This document shows positions 34,001 through 46,025 of a stretch of 64,000 bases of DNA, piece after piece. The notes beneath the pieces are model-generated. The model saw only the letters and a program-made list of their open reading frames with translations. It searched no databases and was not told the origin of the DNA. The translations under genes were made by a program, and so were the position numbers. This stretch comes from Periconia sp. R9002 (Eukaryota; Ascomycota; Dothideomycetes; Pleosporales; Periconiaceae): assembly GCA_023627715.1 (NCBI GenBank), contig JAMAHW010000019.1, positions 293,994 through 357,993 of the forward strand. The letters are read 5' to 3'. Every line of letters starts with the position of its first letter. Position 1 is the first letter of the stretch.

Positions 34001-36820
34001 GGGCAGGGTAGCGAGTGTTGAGTGCTTCATCTCAGGGGCTTGATTGGCGGGCACACACCCGACGCAACCACGCCCACCACGCCCACTACACCCACTCGTC
34101 CAGCCGTCCAGCGTATGCCGTGGTGATGTTATCGTCGGCCGGCACCGAACAATTCCAACAGATTCATGTTTGGTCGGGGCATGTTGTGCTTGGACGAGCA
34201 TGACGACGAGGCTGGCGGCTCGGGCGTGCTTGTGACTTGGTTCCATCCTTAATTCCAAGTTTGAGCTTGCCTCGGCATTGATAACGTGTGGATGAGATCA
34301 ATGGATGACGACCGTCATGGACATGATGGAGGGGGAAGGAAGGAAACGGGAGGCTGGCAGGCGGGGTAAAAACTGGGTATGTCCATCTTGGCTGCCATTC
34401 CGGGAGTGTACCTAGGTACCTGTGTACAAGGAGGGGAGGGGAACAAAACAACCAGTGCCTAAGCGGGGCCGAGCATTGTCTTGGGTCAAACGAGAAAAAC
34501 GAACGAACTGGCCATCGCGCATGAACGGCTCGAGCAAGTGTGCGAACCGCCCGCCCAGGCCATCGCGTGGATCGACGGCCTGTTCCGGCTAGCCTACGAC
34601 AAGGGAAAGCGCCCCCAATCCCTTTCATTCCTCCCCTTCCGTTATCACCACCAACTAACGTAAGGTATCCTGTCAACTCATCCCATCCCCATATCCCCAT
34701 CATCGATTCCAATGCTGTTTGCGGAATGTCACACACGGAGCCAAAGGGCGAGGTCATCTGCACACCCCCCACTCCAATCATGATCCCGCATCAAGGGTAA
34801 CAAGGTGAATACCAGGATGACCAACACGCAAAGGGGATTGATTACGGATTCTCGGATTCATGTTGCGCGTCCACCAACAAGTCCTTCATATTCGTCGAGG
34901 GACAAAAAGCTACTGCCTGGAGTACGAACAAGACATTCCCATCTTACCCCTGGCCATGTCATGACCTATCAGTGCGATAGACTAAATAATCAGGGTGGTT
35001 GGGGTAAGAGTAAGACACCGGGGAGCCTCAAACGTGTGTAATCATGGGTCCGACATCATGACTACCCTTTTGAGCCGCCGTACAGGTCCGCGTCGAATCA
35101 GCATCGAGAGGCGGCGGAGAGAGGGAGGCAGGGACGAAGAGAGGGAGGGGAGGAGGGCCGGGGCTTACGACCTACTTGCAAGGCTGAGAAGTAGGCCAGC
35201 AAAGAAAACAATAAAACACAGTAAGACGAGCCAATCTACAAGTCCGTACGCTTTTGCAACCCCTCTCGGGCAGTGATTTGATACCTCGAGTGCTCTTGCT
35301 GCATACCGGGTTACCAGCAGCGCGGGACGATATTCGCAACACGCCAATGGCTTCACAGTTCGCACCACACCCACAGGCGTGCCTGCATCTGTGTATCCTG
35401 GACGTCTCAGCCGCAGTCGCACTCCGTCTCGTGCGCTCGCTCGGGAGCTGTGTGGGATGCACACTGTGCAGACACCACCTTCAGATATCCTTCTCGTCTG
35501 GTCTGGCCTCAAAGTGGTGGTGTCTTGCGGCTTCGCTTGCTGTAGCCAGGGGGGGTGGGGGGTGTGGTCGTGGGACGCCCATCCATTACATTACATGCAG
35601 GAATCTAAACATGCCCACGCAGCAGCACGATATCGTCCATTGGGTTGGCCTTCCCGCTCCTGCATCAACGTTCCCGGACCCAGTAGGTTCATAGTCGTTG
35701 CCCAACTGTCAGGTGCGCGCAAGGCAAAGAAGAAGAAAAAAAAGGGTCGCGCGGATTCGTCCTGGTTGGGGGGAAAAAGCCAAAAAGAAAATGTGATTCC
35801 GAACCATGCACCTCCCAACCAGGACAGGACATGAGGCTGATGGGTGGGTCAGTCAGTCAGTCACCCACAAAAAAGCAAACCTTGGCTGGGAGTGGCACAC
35901 GAGGGGGCAGGGCCAATCAAGGACACGGGGAAGTGTGGAAGCGCCCGTTTGACTCTCAACCCGGGTGCTCTTGTGATAGTGATGACAGTGTTTGCTTAGC
36001 TCCGTCCGGGAAAACGTGTGAAATCGCAATCTAAAAACAAAAAAAATGCAGGACAAGGTTTTTTCTGGTGTGTGTGTGTTTCCGAGAGGGTTGCGCACCA
36101 TCGGACTGTGGTTGTCAGAACCAAGACACACTCGAGAAGGTCCGTAGCAGCCCAAGTACGCCCATGGGAGGGACACACTCGTCCTGGACATGTGCTGCCT
36201 AACGTCTGCCCAATTCGTTCCAAGTGCCATGCGCAGAGTGGGAAAATCAAAATTTTAGTCACTTTAAGCATCACATACATGTCGTCACAGATGAAAACAG
36301 AATAGCTGCGGTGTATAAAAATCTGTCATTGCATAAGGATGATAACTAACTAAAAAAGAATCGGGTATAGTTTTGACCGCGAGGTCACCGGGACGTGGTA
36401 GCCCACATCTAAGACACCGATCGAGACTACTAACTACGAAAGAAAAATAGAAAAGCAAGAACAAAAAAACTAAAAGAATAAAACTGAAGCCAGTCCAGAC
36501 AGAAGAGAGTTTGCAAAGTGATGGAAAATGGGGGAATATCGCAAATGAGAACTTTTTTGCCTGTAAACCCTCCCAATGCAGTTTCGCTCCGTCCTAGTAG
36601 TAGTAGTACAGTTGGATTTGTGTCCCAAGAAAATGCGACATTACAATTAGAAAAGAAAAAGCCAAAAGAGCACAAAGCACGGGTATCTCGCAGTAAGAGC
36701 AAGTAAAAGTGCAGCCAGACAGGGGAAATTCAGAAAAGGAAACAACAAAAAAGGAAACTCTGATGAAACGCCAGGTCATCAGGACAAGCCAGAGCCAAAT
36801 GATTGCCCAGCCGTGGGAGG
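31079..36820. other. 5.7-kb convergent gene desert
   Basis: This lies between the 3' ends of the beta-mannosidase (+) and the gp1-like gene (-), so no promoter for either is needed here. No ORF has coding character, and no tRNA, rRNA or transposase was recognised. It contains short simple repeats: ATC-type near 32375-32402, GAGCT near 33320-33338 and GCCAT near 33717-33757. GTAC-rich stretches also occur. An unrecognised noncoding RNA or a multi-exon gene cannot be excluded. Confidence 0.5.
33717..33757. repeat. GCCAT tandem repeat
   Basis: About seven imperfect copies of a GCCAT pentamer, some as GCCCAT, in noncoding sequence. Confidence 0.8.
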
Positions 36821-38053
36821 CTAGGCGGTGGGGTTGTTGAGGATATCGTCGCAGTTTGCGTCGAACCTCATGCTCCACAGTCGCATACCCGTCATGAGCT
36901 TCTCCGTCTTCTCGAGCTCACGATCGCGCCCAAAGATGGAGTTGACGAACTCACAACCGCTGTTCTTGCCCATGGACATGGGCTTCTTGTCGCCCGACTC
37001 TTTCTTGGCAGCTTTCCACATGTAGTCTTCACACACCTTGAGGAGTTTGGCAAAGCGAATCCACAGACGCTCTCCGCTTTCCAAGAAGTCTTCGACCATT
37101 TCGTGGCTCTCCTGCTTGCGGATCTTAGGCATGGTCTCTTCGGCTCGCTTGACTTTACCTGCGAGCTGGATCAACAGGACCCAAAGCTCACCCGCCATCT
37201 CGGCCAGAGGCGTGGCTGAGCCGTAGTAGAAGACTGTCCAGTCATAGATCCATTTGCCTAGCGAGTTGGCATCGAAGACGCTGCCGAGAAGCATGATGGG
37301 TTCTTCGGTGGGGTCCCAGTTCTTGTAAGAGTAGCCGGCGGGAATTCCAGCGCGACGAGCATCTTCTTCGGTGGCTTTGGGGCCCGACTTGGGTGGCGAA
37401 GGCCGCTTGCTGGTTGGGGGCGGCTGGGGGCGGCTGGAGTGAGATGCACGTCGATGACGACTGGACTTCTGCTCTTGCTCATAGATAGGGACCTGACCAT
37501 AGTAATACTCATCAGCATGCCGGTACCTCTCGTAGCGTTCGTACGGTTCGTACGGTGGTGGAGGATAGTCGTGGGCGCGGTCGTAGCCGTAGCCATAGAC
37601 GTCATCGTAATCGTAATCGTCGTAGACGACCTTGGTGTGCACATAGCGAGCCGACTGGGACGGCCGACGCTTCCTCTCGCGATGGGAGCGCTTGAGAGGG
37701 GGAGCGTCGGCGTCGCGGCGTGGCCGAGCTGTCCAAGTATAACCAAAATCTCGACTTACATATTCGGGCGTGCGCTGCGGCGTCGCATAGTAGCGAGGGG
37801 ACTGAAAGTCCGGTGGCACATAAGTGGAGTGCCCGCGGGGCGAAGCAAAGGCGTGCGCGGCTGTCGATGCGCGACGGCTGTGATGAGCCTTGATGTTGGG
37901 AGAGGTGTGGGGAGAAGGAGTCGCGGTCTGAGGACCATAACGCGGCGAGTAGTAGCCAGGTGCGGGCGACATGGGAGGTACGGGTCGCTGGCGGTAGGCG
38001 TCGTAGGGCATGTAGCCCGGAGGAGGAGTGGGGTACTGTGGAGCGTAGTTCAT
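36821..38053 (-). CDS. Conserved fungal protein of the 'vegetative cell wall protein gp1' type
   Basis: Single exon, 410 aa from the ATG at 38053 (MNYAPQYPTPPPGYMPYDAY). An in-frame Met 23 codons upstream is possible but starts with unrelated residues. The N-terminal half is disordered and rich in Pro, Tyr, Arg and Ser, with a Tyr/Asp patch (DDYDYDDVYGYGYDR) and basic SR-like stretches. The C-terminal domain (about residues 250-410) is folded-looking and strongly conserved in Pezizomycotina: AGIPAGYSYKNWDPTEEPI, LLGSVFDANSLGKWIYDWT, ATPLAEMAGELWVLLIQLAGKVKRAEE, EMVEDFLESGERLWIRFAKLL, GRDRELEKTEKLMTGMRLWSMRFDANCDDIL. The gp1 label used for such proteins reflects Pro-rich composition and is not a tested function. 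There is no signal peptide, which argues against a wall protein. It stands alone between two gene deserts. Confidence 0.87.
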   Translation of the reverse strand: MNYAPQYPTPPPGYMPYDAYRQRPVPPMSPAPGYYSPRYGPQTATPSPHTSPNIKAHHSRRASTAAHAFASPRGHSTYVPPDFQSPRYYATPQRTPEYVSRDFGYTWTARPRRDADAPPLKRSHRERKRRPSQSARYVHTKVVYDDYDYDDVYGYGYDRAHDYPPPPYEPYERYERYRHADEYYYGQVPIYEQEQKSSRHRRASHSSRPQPPPTSKRPSPPKSGPKATEEDARRAGIPAGYSYKNWDPTEEPIMLLGSVFDANSLGKWIYDWTVFYYGSATPLAEMAGELWVLLIQLAGKVKRAEETMPKIRKQESHEMVEDFLESGERLWIRFAKLLKVCEDYMWKAAKKESGDKKPMSMGKNSGCEFVNSIFGRDRELEKTEKLMTGMRLWSMRFDANCDDILNNPTA

Positions 38054-41000
38054 GTTTGCGATGGTCGGTTCCGGTCGCGTCCGGGAGTTGGAGGCAGAGA
38101 AGTGGTTGTTTTTATATTTCAAGACCCAGCGATTGAGTCACGGAGAGGAGTCAAGAGGGGGGAGTCAGGCCGGCGCCTGTTCACCTGGGGAGTTCAAACT
38201 GGCGGAGGTGACGCGTTCTCGAGGTAACTTGGGAGATGGACGAGGAGAGTGCAACAGCGAGAGAAGGAGAAAAGCTGTTGTTCTGTCTGCTCAACATTTG
38301 GTGGTTATGTGCGTACTTGATGGAGTATGCTAGAAGGATCCAGAATGAGGGATCCTAAGAGAGAATTTGGGTAGACGGGCAACGTCCAGATTGCTTGGTA
38401 ATGGTACGAAGTGGGAGAGTGGTTGGAAAAGTCCTGGAACAGGAAGAAGAGGCTCGGCGGACGTGGGCGGGGCGGACAAAGGACACTCTTATACCGCAGA
38501 TGTGCAGGAACCAATTAACCGGGGGTCTGTTGGGCACTGTCCGCGGGTGGGAAAGAAAGGCCTGCCTTTGGGCGCGCGCCGCTAAAACAGCCCCTACAGC
38601 GCCCGGGGGCCCCCTGCCGCCCCTTGTTGCTGGGATCGCTGACCCAGAGGGGCCTGTGCTTTGCTCCCCCTGCCACCCTACCCTCCTTCTGTGACTGTAC
38701 AGGCTACAGGAAAGTAGTACAGTACTGTACTGTTATTATTATTATTTCTGGGACCATGACCCATGCCATCTTCCCCCCTCAGCCTCCTTTTCTTGTCCAA
38801 CTTCACGACTCCGGTGCCACCCTCACCACCGTGCCTCCGTCTGGGAATATCGCTGTCGGACCAATCCTCCTCCGCCCACCATCCTCGCTGCGAAATTACC
38901 CACACCAAAAAAACAAAATCAGAAAAAATAAAATCAAAAAATTCGATAGCCCGCGGTAATATCAGGATTAACGGCTCATTACCCACTCCTGTATTGATCA
39001 AGGCATTCCCGGCAGGGTGGGTGCATGTCACGCTACTCTCTCCCTATCCAGTCGCAGTGCACACTGGACATCTCACCGCCACGTGATGACCATACGCTCT
39101 TTGCCTACTTGTAGTCGTACATGAGATACCGTACATCAATGGCTGCATACTGGAGTACGCTGATACATTACTAGGTACGTACGCGTACTGTGTGCTACAA
39201 GCCACTCGCGGCCGTCTACCTGTCGAATTGTTTTCTCATCATCAGCACCATCACTACCACGTTTCCTCGTACAATTATCCGGCACCCTTGCCCGCCCAAG
39301 TGAGGGAGGGCCAACGATATGTCGCCGCAGGAGTACAGATGGACATGTATTCGAGCAGTAAGCCGTCCCGCTGCCTTCGTTCCTATAAACGCATTCAGTC
39401 ATTGCCGCCCCCTTTCACCGTGCCACACTTGCGTAACACTCCTTTGTTGTGCCCTAATCGGGGCTGCCCTCTTCATGTGCTGTGCTGTGCTGTACTGGAC
39501 TGTACTTGAATGTACTGCAATGTACTGCGCTGTCTCACCTACCGTCCCTTCGCTTGGATGCGCTGCGCTGCGCTGTAAGTATTGACGGCATGCAGAGGGC
39601 AGCAGATATGGGCATGTACCGTACTGTACAGTCCATGTACCGATTGGCAACGGTGCTGCGGGCTGTCTCCCCGTGTGCCGCTCACTCGCTCGCTCCAGCA
39701 AGCACTGACGATTTATTTTACAAGCCGTCAGTGCTCGCTGATAAATGCAAGCGGACGGCCCACCTGCCTGTACGGTGCAGAGTACGATAGGGACAATGGA
39801 ATTTAACTCTGGAGCTGCGCGCATCCTCTGGCCCAGGCACAGGCTTCCCACATGGGCGTTGAGCCGCCGGGCGGGCTGCTTCACGAATGGAAGCCAGAAA
39901 AGGTCGACCAAGGCCAGAGAGACATGGCACACCAGTCAGATTTGCTCGAGTACCGGCGTACCACGGTAGCTTCGAGCTGTCCTTCGGCACGCTTTCCCCT
40001 AGCCGTCGCCTCGCTCTAGCTCGAAACCTACTCCAGCTGTGTCGACGCCGGTGGTTGCGGGAAGCCTAGAGGGAGGGAGAAGGGTAGTCTGGAGGCGAGT
40101 GGAGCCTGGAGTGAGCACTGGAATTCCACCGACTCTTTGTCCTGTCGAAGATTCCAACGTCTGGCACGAACGACATGGAATGCCCTGCGACGTCCCCAGT
40201 GTGCGGCTCATTCGCTTAAAGCCTTTGCTGAGCCTCTCCCTACCGTGGGCAACGGCAGGACCGCCCAGTAATCTCCGCTCACGACGCATGAGAAAAAAAT
40301 TTTCGTCTCGTCGATAACGTCTGACAGGTTTTTTGGTGGCCGTGGACGGATGGATCCTGATGCTGCTGTACGCTTCTTTACCGCTACTCTCGAGTGTTCA
40401 AGAAGACGACCGTCTCCCCACCATGGATGGGCTATGTATGGACCAAGGCGACCCACCTGGTGCGTCGTCGCTGCAGCGACCGAGCAGCGATTCGTCGTGA
40501 AGCAGCCGACAGCGCAGAAGACAGGACGGTTTCATGGGTGTGATCTCCCGCCCCCAGAGCCCGACCTTGCCAGATGAAGCAATTCTCGACCGCAAGTCCA
40601 TGGTTGACTGGCCAAGGCGACCCGCTGCAGGCTGCATGGTGCAGGATATTTGGATCCATGGCTTGTTGATTTGTTTTTGTTCTGCCGTCAAGCCGCAGTC
40701 CCAGTGGCAGCCTCCCCCTGCAATCTTGTCTCGACATCTTGGCAGCCATCATCTGGGAGGATTCGTGCGCCTCTTCCGCCTGCCCCTATTGGTTCCGCCC
40801 CCTCCGTAATCGTCGACACCCTGGCCATGCGCATGTCGGCTCGCCATCCTACCGAGCGCACAATGCATTTCGGACCTCGTGGAGAGGGGAGAAAATTCTT
40901 TCGCTGCTACTGTACGAGGAGGTACTTATCTGACGACAACTCACCTTGCGTTTCTTCTGTGACTCCTCCGAGGGGCCTGCTCCACGCTCCGTCTCAGCGT

Positions 41001-44000
41001 CGCTGGTGGTGACTGGCTCCGTCTCAGTCGCTATCTCTCAACTGCGGTCCATGTATTCCTTCCTCCCTGTGCCCCGTACCATACGTGCGGAAGGTTTGAT
41101 GAATGCCAAAGCACTTCGGGCCGGGGGGCAACAAGGCCGCGTATTGTCGTCGTAGTCGTCGTCGGATAGACAGGTTGTGTTATTAATTATTGGCAATTGT
41201 TTAGTGGCCCGTATACCCACCCAAACAAACGAGCGAGCCAGCAAAAGTGGGAGTCATTGCACGCAGGCAGCCAAGGCATGACGCAGCGTTCGCATTGCTC
41301 TTCGCAGCCCTACTGGATTCCAGCTTCTCCCGGACTGGCCGGGGAGGCCACGTTTGCTGCGCTGACTGAGTGCAGTATGCAGCTAACAGGCTTGCATGCT
41401 GTCTTGTCCTGTCCGTCCTGTACTGCGCTGCGCTGCGCTGCAGTTTGTCTGCAATCCCAAAAATATTACTTCAGTGGGCTGTGGCGAGCCCTTCACCAGC
41501 TCCCGTCGACTTGCAAACGACGCCACACGACTGGTTAGCCAAGCCAAGCACTTCCCTGCGTGCTTCTACGCACCAGGGTTCTGGGCTGTGGCGGTGCACT
41601 CTACTGAGTCATCCCAGCTAACATCTACTTATGGACGTGCTCATAAATGCTCGTTACGTTTGCCTCTGAACAAAAACCACCACGCATCGCCATGATGCTA
41701 TTCGATCCTACATGACCTGTTCATGATCGCGTTCCGATGTCCATGCTGCTGATAGGCCCGCCCTCTCCGGATGGCAAGATAACAAGACGCTGCCTAAACG
41801 TCGCGCACGATATATCTCGTCATCAGATCCCTTGTATTCCTCAACATGTGACAACGCATACGTGCAAAATGTTGGCTATGCTCCATTTTCCTCCAACCGC
41901 GCGCGACGAAGCGATAACAGAAACCGGGTCTCGCTCACACCTCACTGTCGGCCACTACATCCTTGATTCCGTATCGCAAGTGAACCAGCCGTCTGGAGTA
42001 TATTCAGCTCACCTGTATCAGGTGGCAAGCTCAACCGTGTCCTGCGCAATCAATCCAGCGGCAGTGAAACGCACATATGCCACACAAGAAATGTAACAAG
42101 GACCGTGGTGAGTCATGTGCGCGACAATGGGGACGACGTAATTTAGCGAGTGGTTTCCTTTTGGTGACAAGCGTCCTCCCAACCGCTGCAGTGGCTCAGG
42201 AGTGCGTGTTTTGGGCAGGCATCGCTGGTCCTCGTTCGAATTCCATTTTAGCATCTCACTAGCTGGAGCACCGTACCAGGCAGCAGTGTGCTCCAGGGAT
42301 CAATCTGGCAGCTTTGCATCGAAAGGGGGGCTCAAAAAGTGGGCGCTAAACTTTTTGGTTCTTTTTTCTCGTCGGGGGTAGCTCAAGTTCCACGTTCGGT
42401 CCTACTGACTCGTTGGCCTCCTATATGTGCGGTTTTAACGTGGTCTTATTCTCCGAATCGGTGGGCTAGTAGGTCCAATAACCTTGTGTTTATTGCGTAC
42501 GTGCTGCTATGCTGCCATATGTCGATTCTTTTTTTTTCCCGCCGTCCATGCTCAACAAACAGTTCGCCCAGAGCAACCACAATAACTGATTAACGAGAAG
42601 ACAACAAAACAACTCCTACAGCTAGCTAACCAGGTAAACAAACCGTTCACGAATCGTCCTTTGTGATGCCGACCGCACTGATCACTCACCCATCCAATGA
42701 TGCCGTCTATCAACCAACAGTGACAATGCACGAAAAGACCATTTCGTCATCCAACCATGTGGAACATCCCCACATACATGCAAAACGTAGGAAAACACCT
42801 CATGCAAGTAAACAAAGTTCCTACGCAAACAACCTAAAAAGGGGTGCAAGCAAACAACTCCCCCAGTGATGCACTCACTTACACCACCAACACTTTCCTT
42901 CTTCCCACAGTCCGCTCTCCGAGAGCACATAGGACAGTCGTACACCTAATCTCAACTCTTCCCTCCTTCCCTCTCACAAGAGAAAAGAAAAGAAAAAAAA
43001 GAAACATCCCGTGTCCACGGGGCAGCCGATAAGAACAAACATAAATAACGAGGGCATTTTTCCTTGGGTAGGTATGTACAACGTACAAAGTATCAAGAAC
43101 ACAACCGTATCAAGAACACCACCGTCGTGAGGTAATGCCGTTTTGAGATTGGATTCATCACTACTCGTTGTATCACTGATTTGCCTGGTTAGAGTTTAAG
43201 CAGACTTCGTAGACTTGGGTTTGAGGGTAGTTGGTATAATTGTTCATCCGCCAGACACGAAAGACGAACGAACGGCCTGTTTGTTCATTGATGTTTACCG
43301 TCGATGACGCTGCTTCACTCGTTTCGTTGCGAAAACCCCCCTTCCCAGGCGTCTGAATGATTCCCTTGTTTCTCTAATCTTTGCCATCTCTGGCTGGGTC
43401 TCGATGGAAGCTGTGCTCGTTGGTTGTCGTGTCTATTGGTTTCATCCGTGTTGTTTCGTACGGTAGGTACATGGATTTCATAGACGAACGGGTATATTTT
43501 CATACGTACATAGAGTATGCGTATACCATCGCGCGAGGGATCAAAGTTAGCTATATTATATACAGCCAGGGTGGTTTCTGTACTCTACGTAAGCAGTGCC
43601 TCAATACCCCACGCTACGTGGTGTTTTAGATGATAGACGACCCTGTACTTGATATTTCATATACAACATCTCGGTTCTCTGGAGACTCTTATCGGTATTT
43701 ATTGTACACATGAAAACAAACCTGTACTACAAATCCATCACGTTCCGGCACGATACAGCCAGTTAAGTAAGTAGGTAAGTAAATAAATATCCATCAATGA
43801 CATGACTCCTTCCAGAATTTTCGTCGAAGTATCCACATACAGACGCGGAATTGGTGTTTGTACTTCCCCGCTATAGAGAGCCAGGTATGAAGGATGTATA
43901 ACTTGGTCGGCTTTCTTTTCGATGTCGTATTCCTGAACTCTCAATGTAGATATACACAGAGAAACAGATTCGGTTGATTGTATTGGTAGATTCGGGGGGT

Positions 44001-44750
44001 GTACGGATGTAGACTGTTTAGAGGTCTGGTACATGTTGTTTACTCCTTTTCTTTTGCTGTCGTGATTTCTGGATCCATCAGCCGGCACGCTTCGGTCCCT
44101 GAAATCGTAACATACCACAACCACCCAAAGAGTCACGTAATCGCGCAAATCTATGAGTGTGGACAAGATAACAAAGACGGCTCTGACGATGGCGAGGAGG
44201 GAGCTTCGATTTTCCATTCGCAGGTAGAGATGAAGGCAACCGATCCGGGATCTCGTTACTAGCCCTGGTAGAAGACTGAGAAAGAAAACGTGAGAGAGTT
44301 CAAGGATTTAGGACTCTACACATTGCTTGGGACGAGAATGGTGGTTGAGAGGGTTTTACTGCATTAGCGAACCCCATTCTGTCACTGGCAGTGATTAGAT
44401 TTAGATATTTCATAGTACCGCAGTACAAAGGTCTATTCCTACCCATACAAGAACCATTAGTATATAAAAAACACATAAAAATCGGAAAACAAAAAAGACA
44501 GCACGTGAGCACGGACAGTGAAGAGGAATTTGTGTTGCTGATGGGTTGACTGATATATGTAGAGTTAATAGTCATACAGAAAGGATACGGAGGACAGGTT
44601 CGGCGAATCATGTAGTGAATTATTGAATAGATGTGCTAGCCATGCAATAGTAACCAACTGGTACAGCGTGGATGCATTTGGGTTGTATTACGCAGCCCCA
44701 CAATGTGTATCCATATACGGTAGATGATAATTCTCAGGAGGGCGAGATTG
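38054..44750. other. 6.7-kb gene desert upstream of the gp1-like gene
   Basis: This lies upstream of the gp1-like gene (-) and downstream of the Rpp40-like gene (-). No convincing ORF is present; the longest (43738-44217, minus, 159 codons) has an ATG and a hydrophobic start but no recognisable motif. It contains clusters of CTGTAC/GTACAGTAC words (38690-38740, 39470-39545, 39610-39645), CTGCG runs (39555-39580, 41420-41450) and a diverged introner-like copy at 43072-43230. Confidence 0.5.
43072..43230 (+). repeat. Introner-like element copy C, diverged (159 bp)
   Basis: This starts GTATGTAC and ends GAGGGTAG. It keeps the family core in order: TATCAAGAACACCACCGTCG, GTTTTGAGA, ATTCATCACTACTCGTTGTA, CTGGTTAGAGTTTAAGCAGA, CTTCGTA. 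A 17-bp unit (TATCAAGAACACMACCG) is directly duplicated at its 5' side. No surrounding gene was recognised. Confidence 0.65.
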
Positions 44751-46025
44751 CTAGGCCATATCGCATTCCCAAACAAAAGTTTCTGATCCTGCCCATTGCA
44801 TAGTGGTCCAGGCCTTGGCACCGCCGAATGCACCGGCACTCATGGCTATCCATCGTTCTTCCGCTCCTCTTTGCGACACCCCCTCACTATTCTGCTCAGC
44901 CCTGTCAACTTTCAATCCCTCCTTCCTCACCATCAAAAACACCTCCCTCACAAACTGTGGACTGATTAACCCTTGCCAGCGTATCCTCACCATGTTCCGC
45001 GTTCGTGGTTTAGCGGAAACGAGCGTCGGCACTTCGTAGCGCGAGAGGTGAGGATCTACAGAATCATGCGCGGAAATGCGTGGAGATGCTAGAGAAAGCA
45101 TCTGGAGGTATTCGTACAGATCGAGCGTATTCTCGCGATCGTAAAGTTGTGGTAGGTCCGCGACCGTGAGGCTAGGGACGAGAGTGCTTGGGAGGTTGGT
45201 GACCACAAGCTCGATATCCCTAATGAATGGTTGGTGAGGGGATATAGGCTCTTGCCCTGCTCGTAGCGACTCGGTCGAGGTTGGATTGAAGTTGTAGAAC
45301 AGCCAGGTTAAGCTGTGGTTGAGCACGTTCTTGCAGGCCCATTCAAGGCGCGAAAAGCCTTTTTTGCCGTGTACCATGCTAGGCAACCGAAGGTTATATT
45401 CGACAACTGCCACTTGTGAGCCTTTCACATCACCGAAATTCAAGAACGTACGATGTGAACATACCCCATCGGTTGGACTGATGCTTCCGCCCTCCATCCT
45501 CGATAGGCTTCCCTTGTAGACCCACTCTTTCGTATGTAGGCCGATCGAGTTCCAACTTCAGTATACCATCGTACAGCGAGAAAACGTTATCGACCAGCGG
45601 CCGGCCTTCGGAGAGCATCATAATGTTGCCTTTGCTTGATTAGTCTCTGCACCTAGCAAATCCATCGTTGCGACGTACCCTTCTTGATATACTCCGTGAA
45701 AAACTCTCCCTCCAGTAAATCCCCCAAGCGCATGAAGACTTTGGCATAAACGACTCTTGCGACACCATCTTCTCGGTGCAATTGTACGCGTACAAGTTCG
45801 TAAAGTTCCTCGGGAAGTATCAAATCAAGCTACCAGTCTGTCAGCCGAGTTGTCGAGCTGTATGCGACGCGTCGAAAGTACCGTGTGCGAAAAGGGCTGC
45901 GCATTGAATGTGGAGAAGGGCTTCTTTTTCGTGGAGACATTTTGCGGGTCGATGTAGGTGGGGAGATGGCTGTGTGAAAAATATATCTTGGTGTTAGGGC
46001 CCTGGGGCTTATGAATGTCGAGCAT
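44751..46025 (-). CDS. RNase P/MRP protein subunit, Rpp40-like
   Basis: Four exons: 46025..45882, 45829..45679, 45629..45465 and 45412..44751, with introns of 52, 49 and 52 bp carrying CTGAC or CTAAT branch sites. The joined frame gives 373 aa. It matches the fungal branch of the RNase P 40-kDa subunit family, part of the ribonucleoprotein that trims tRNA 5' leaders and, as RNase MRP, processes rRNA in the nucleus. Family blocks in order are PNTKIYFSHSHLPTYIDPQN, STKKKPFSTFNAQPFSHT, LDLILPEELYELV, VYAKVFMRLGDLLEGEFFTEYIKKGNIM, LSEGRPLVDNVFSLYDGILKL, PTYERVGLQGKP, RLPSMVHGKKGFSRLEWACKNVLNHSLTWLFYNF. Intron 1 is supported because skipping it makes HT run directly into LDLILPEELYE. The C-terminal 200 residues are less conserved. 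Divergent fungal Rpp40 sequences are hard to place, so the family call is good but not certain. Confidence 0.82.

Noticed and set aside
37729..37759. 31-nt GTAAGT...ACAG stretch in the gp1-like gene, looking like an intron
   Set aside because: It is too short for a normal fungal intron, and the reading frame is correct on both sides only if it is not removed.
37439..38227. 262-codon plus-strand ORF
   Set aside because: Antisense to the gp1-like gene, which has a conserved C-terminal domain on the minus strand.
42180..42270. Possible tRNA T-arm (GTTCGAATTCC)
   Set aside because: The flanking bases do not form a T-stem and no acceptor, D or anticodon arm is present.
43738..44217. 159-codon minus-strand ORF with an ATG and hydrophobic start
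   Set aside because: No motif, no homology recognised, and it sits in sequence with no other coding signal. Too weak to call.
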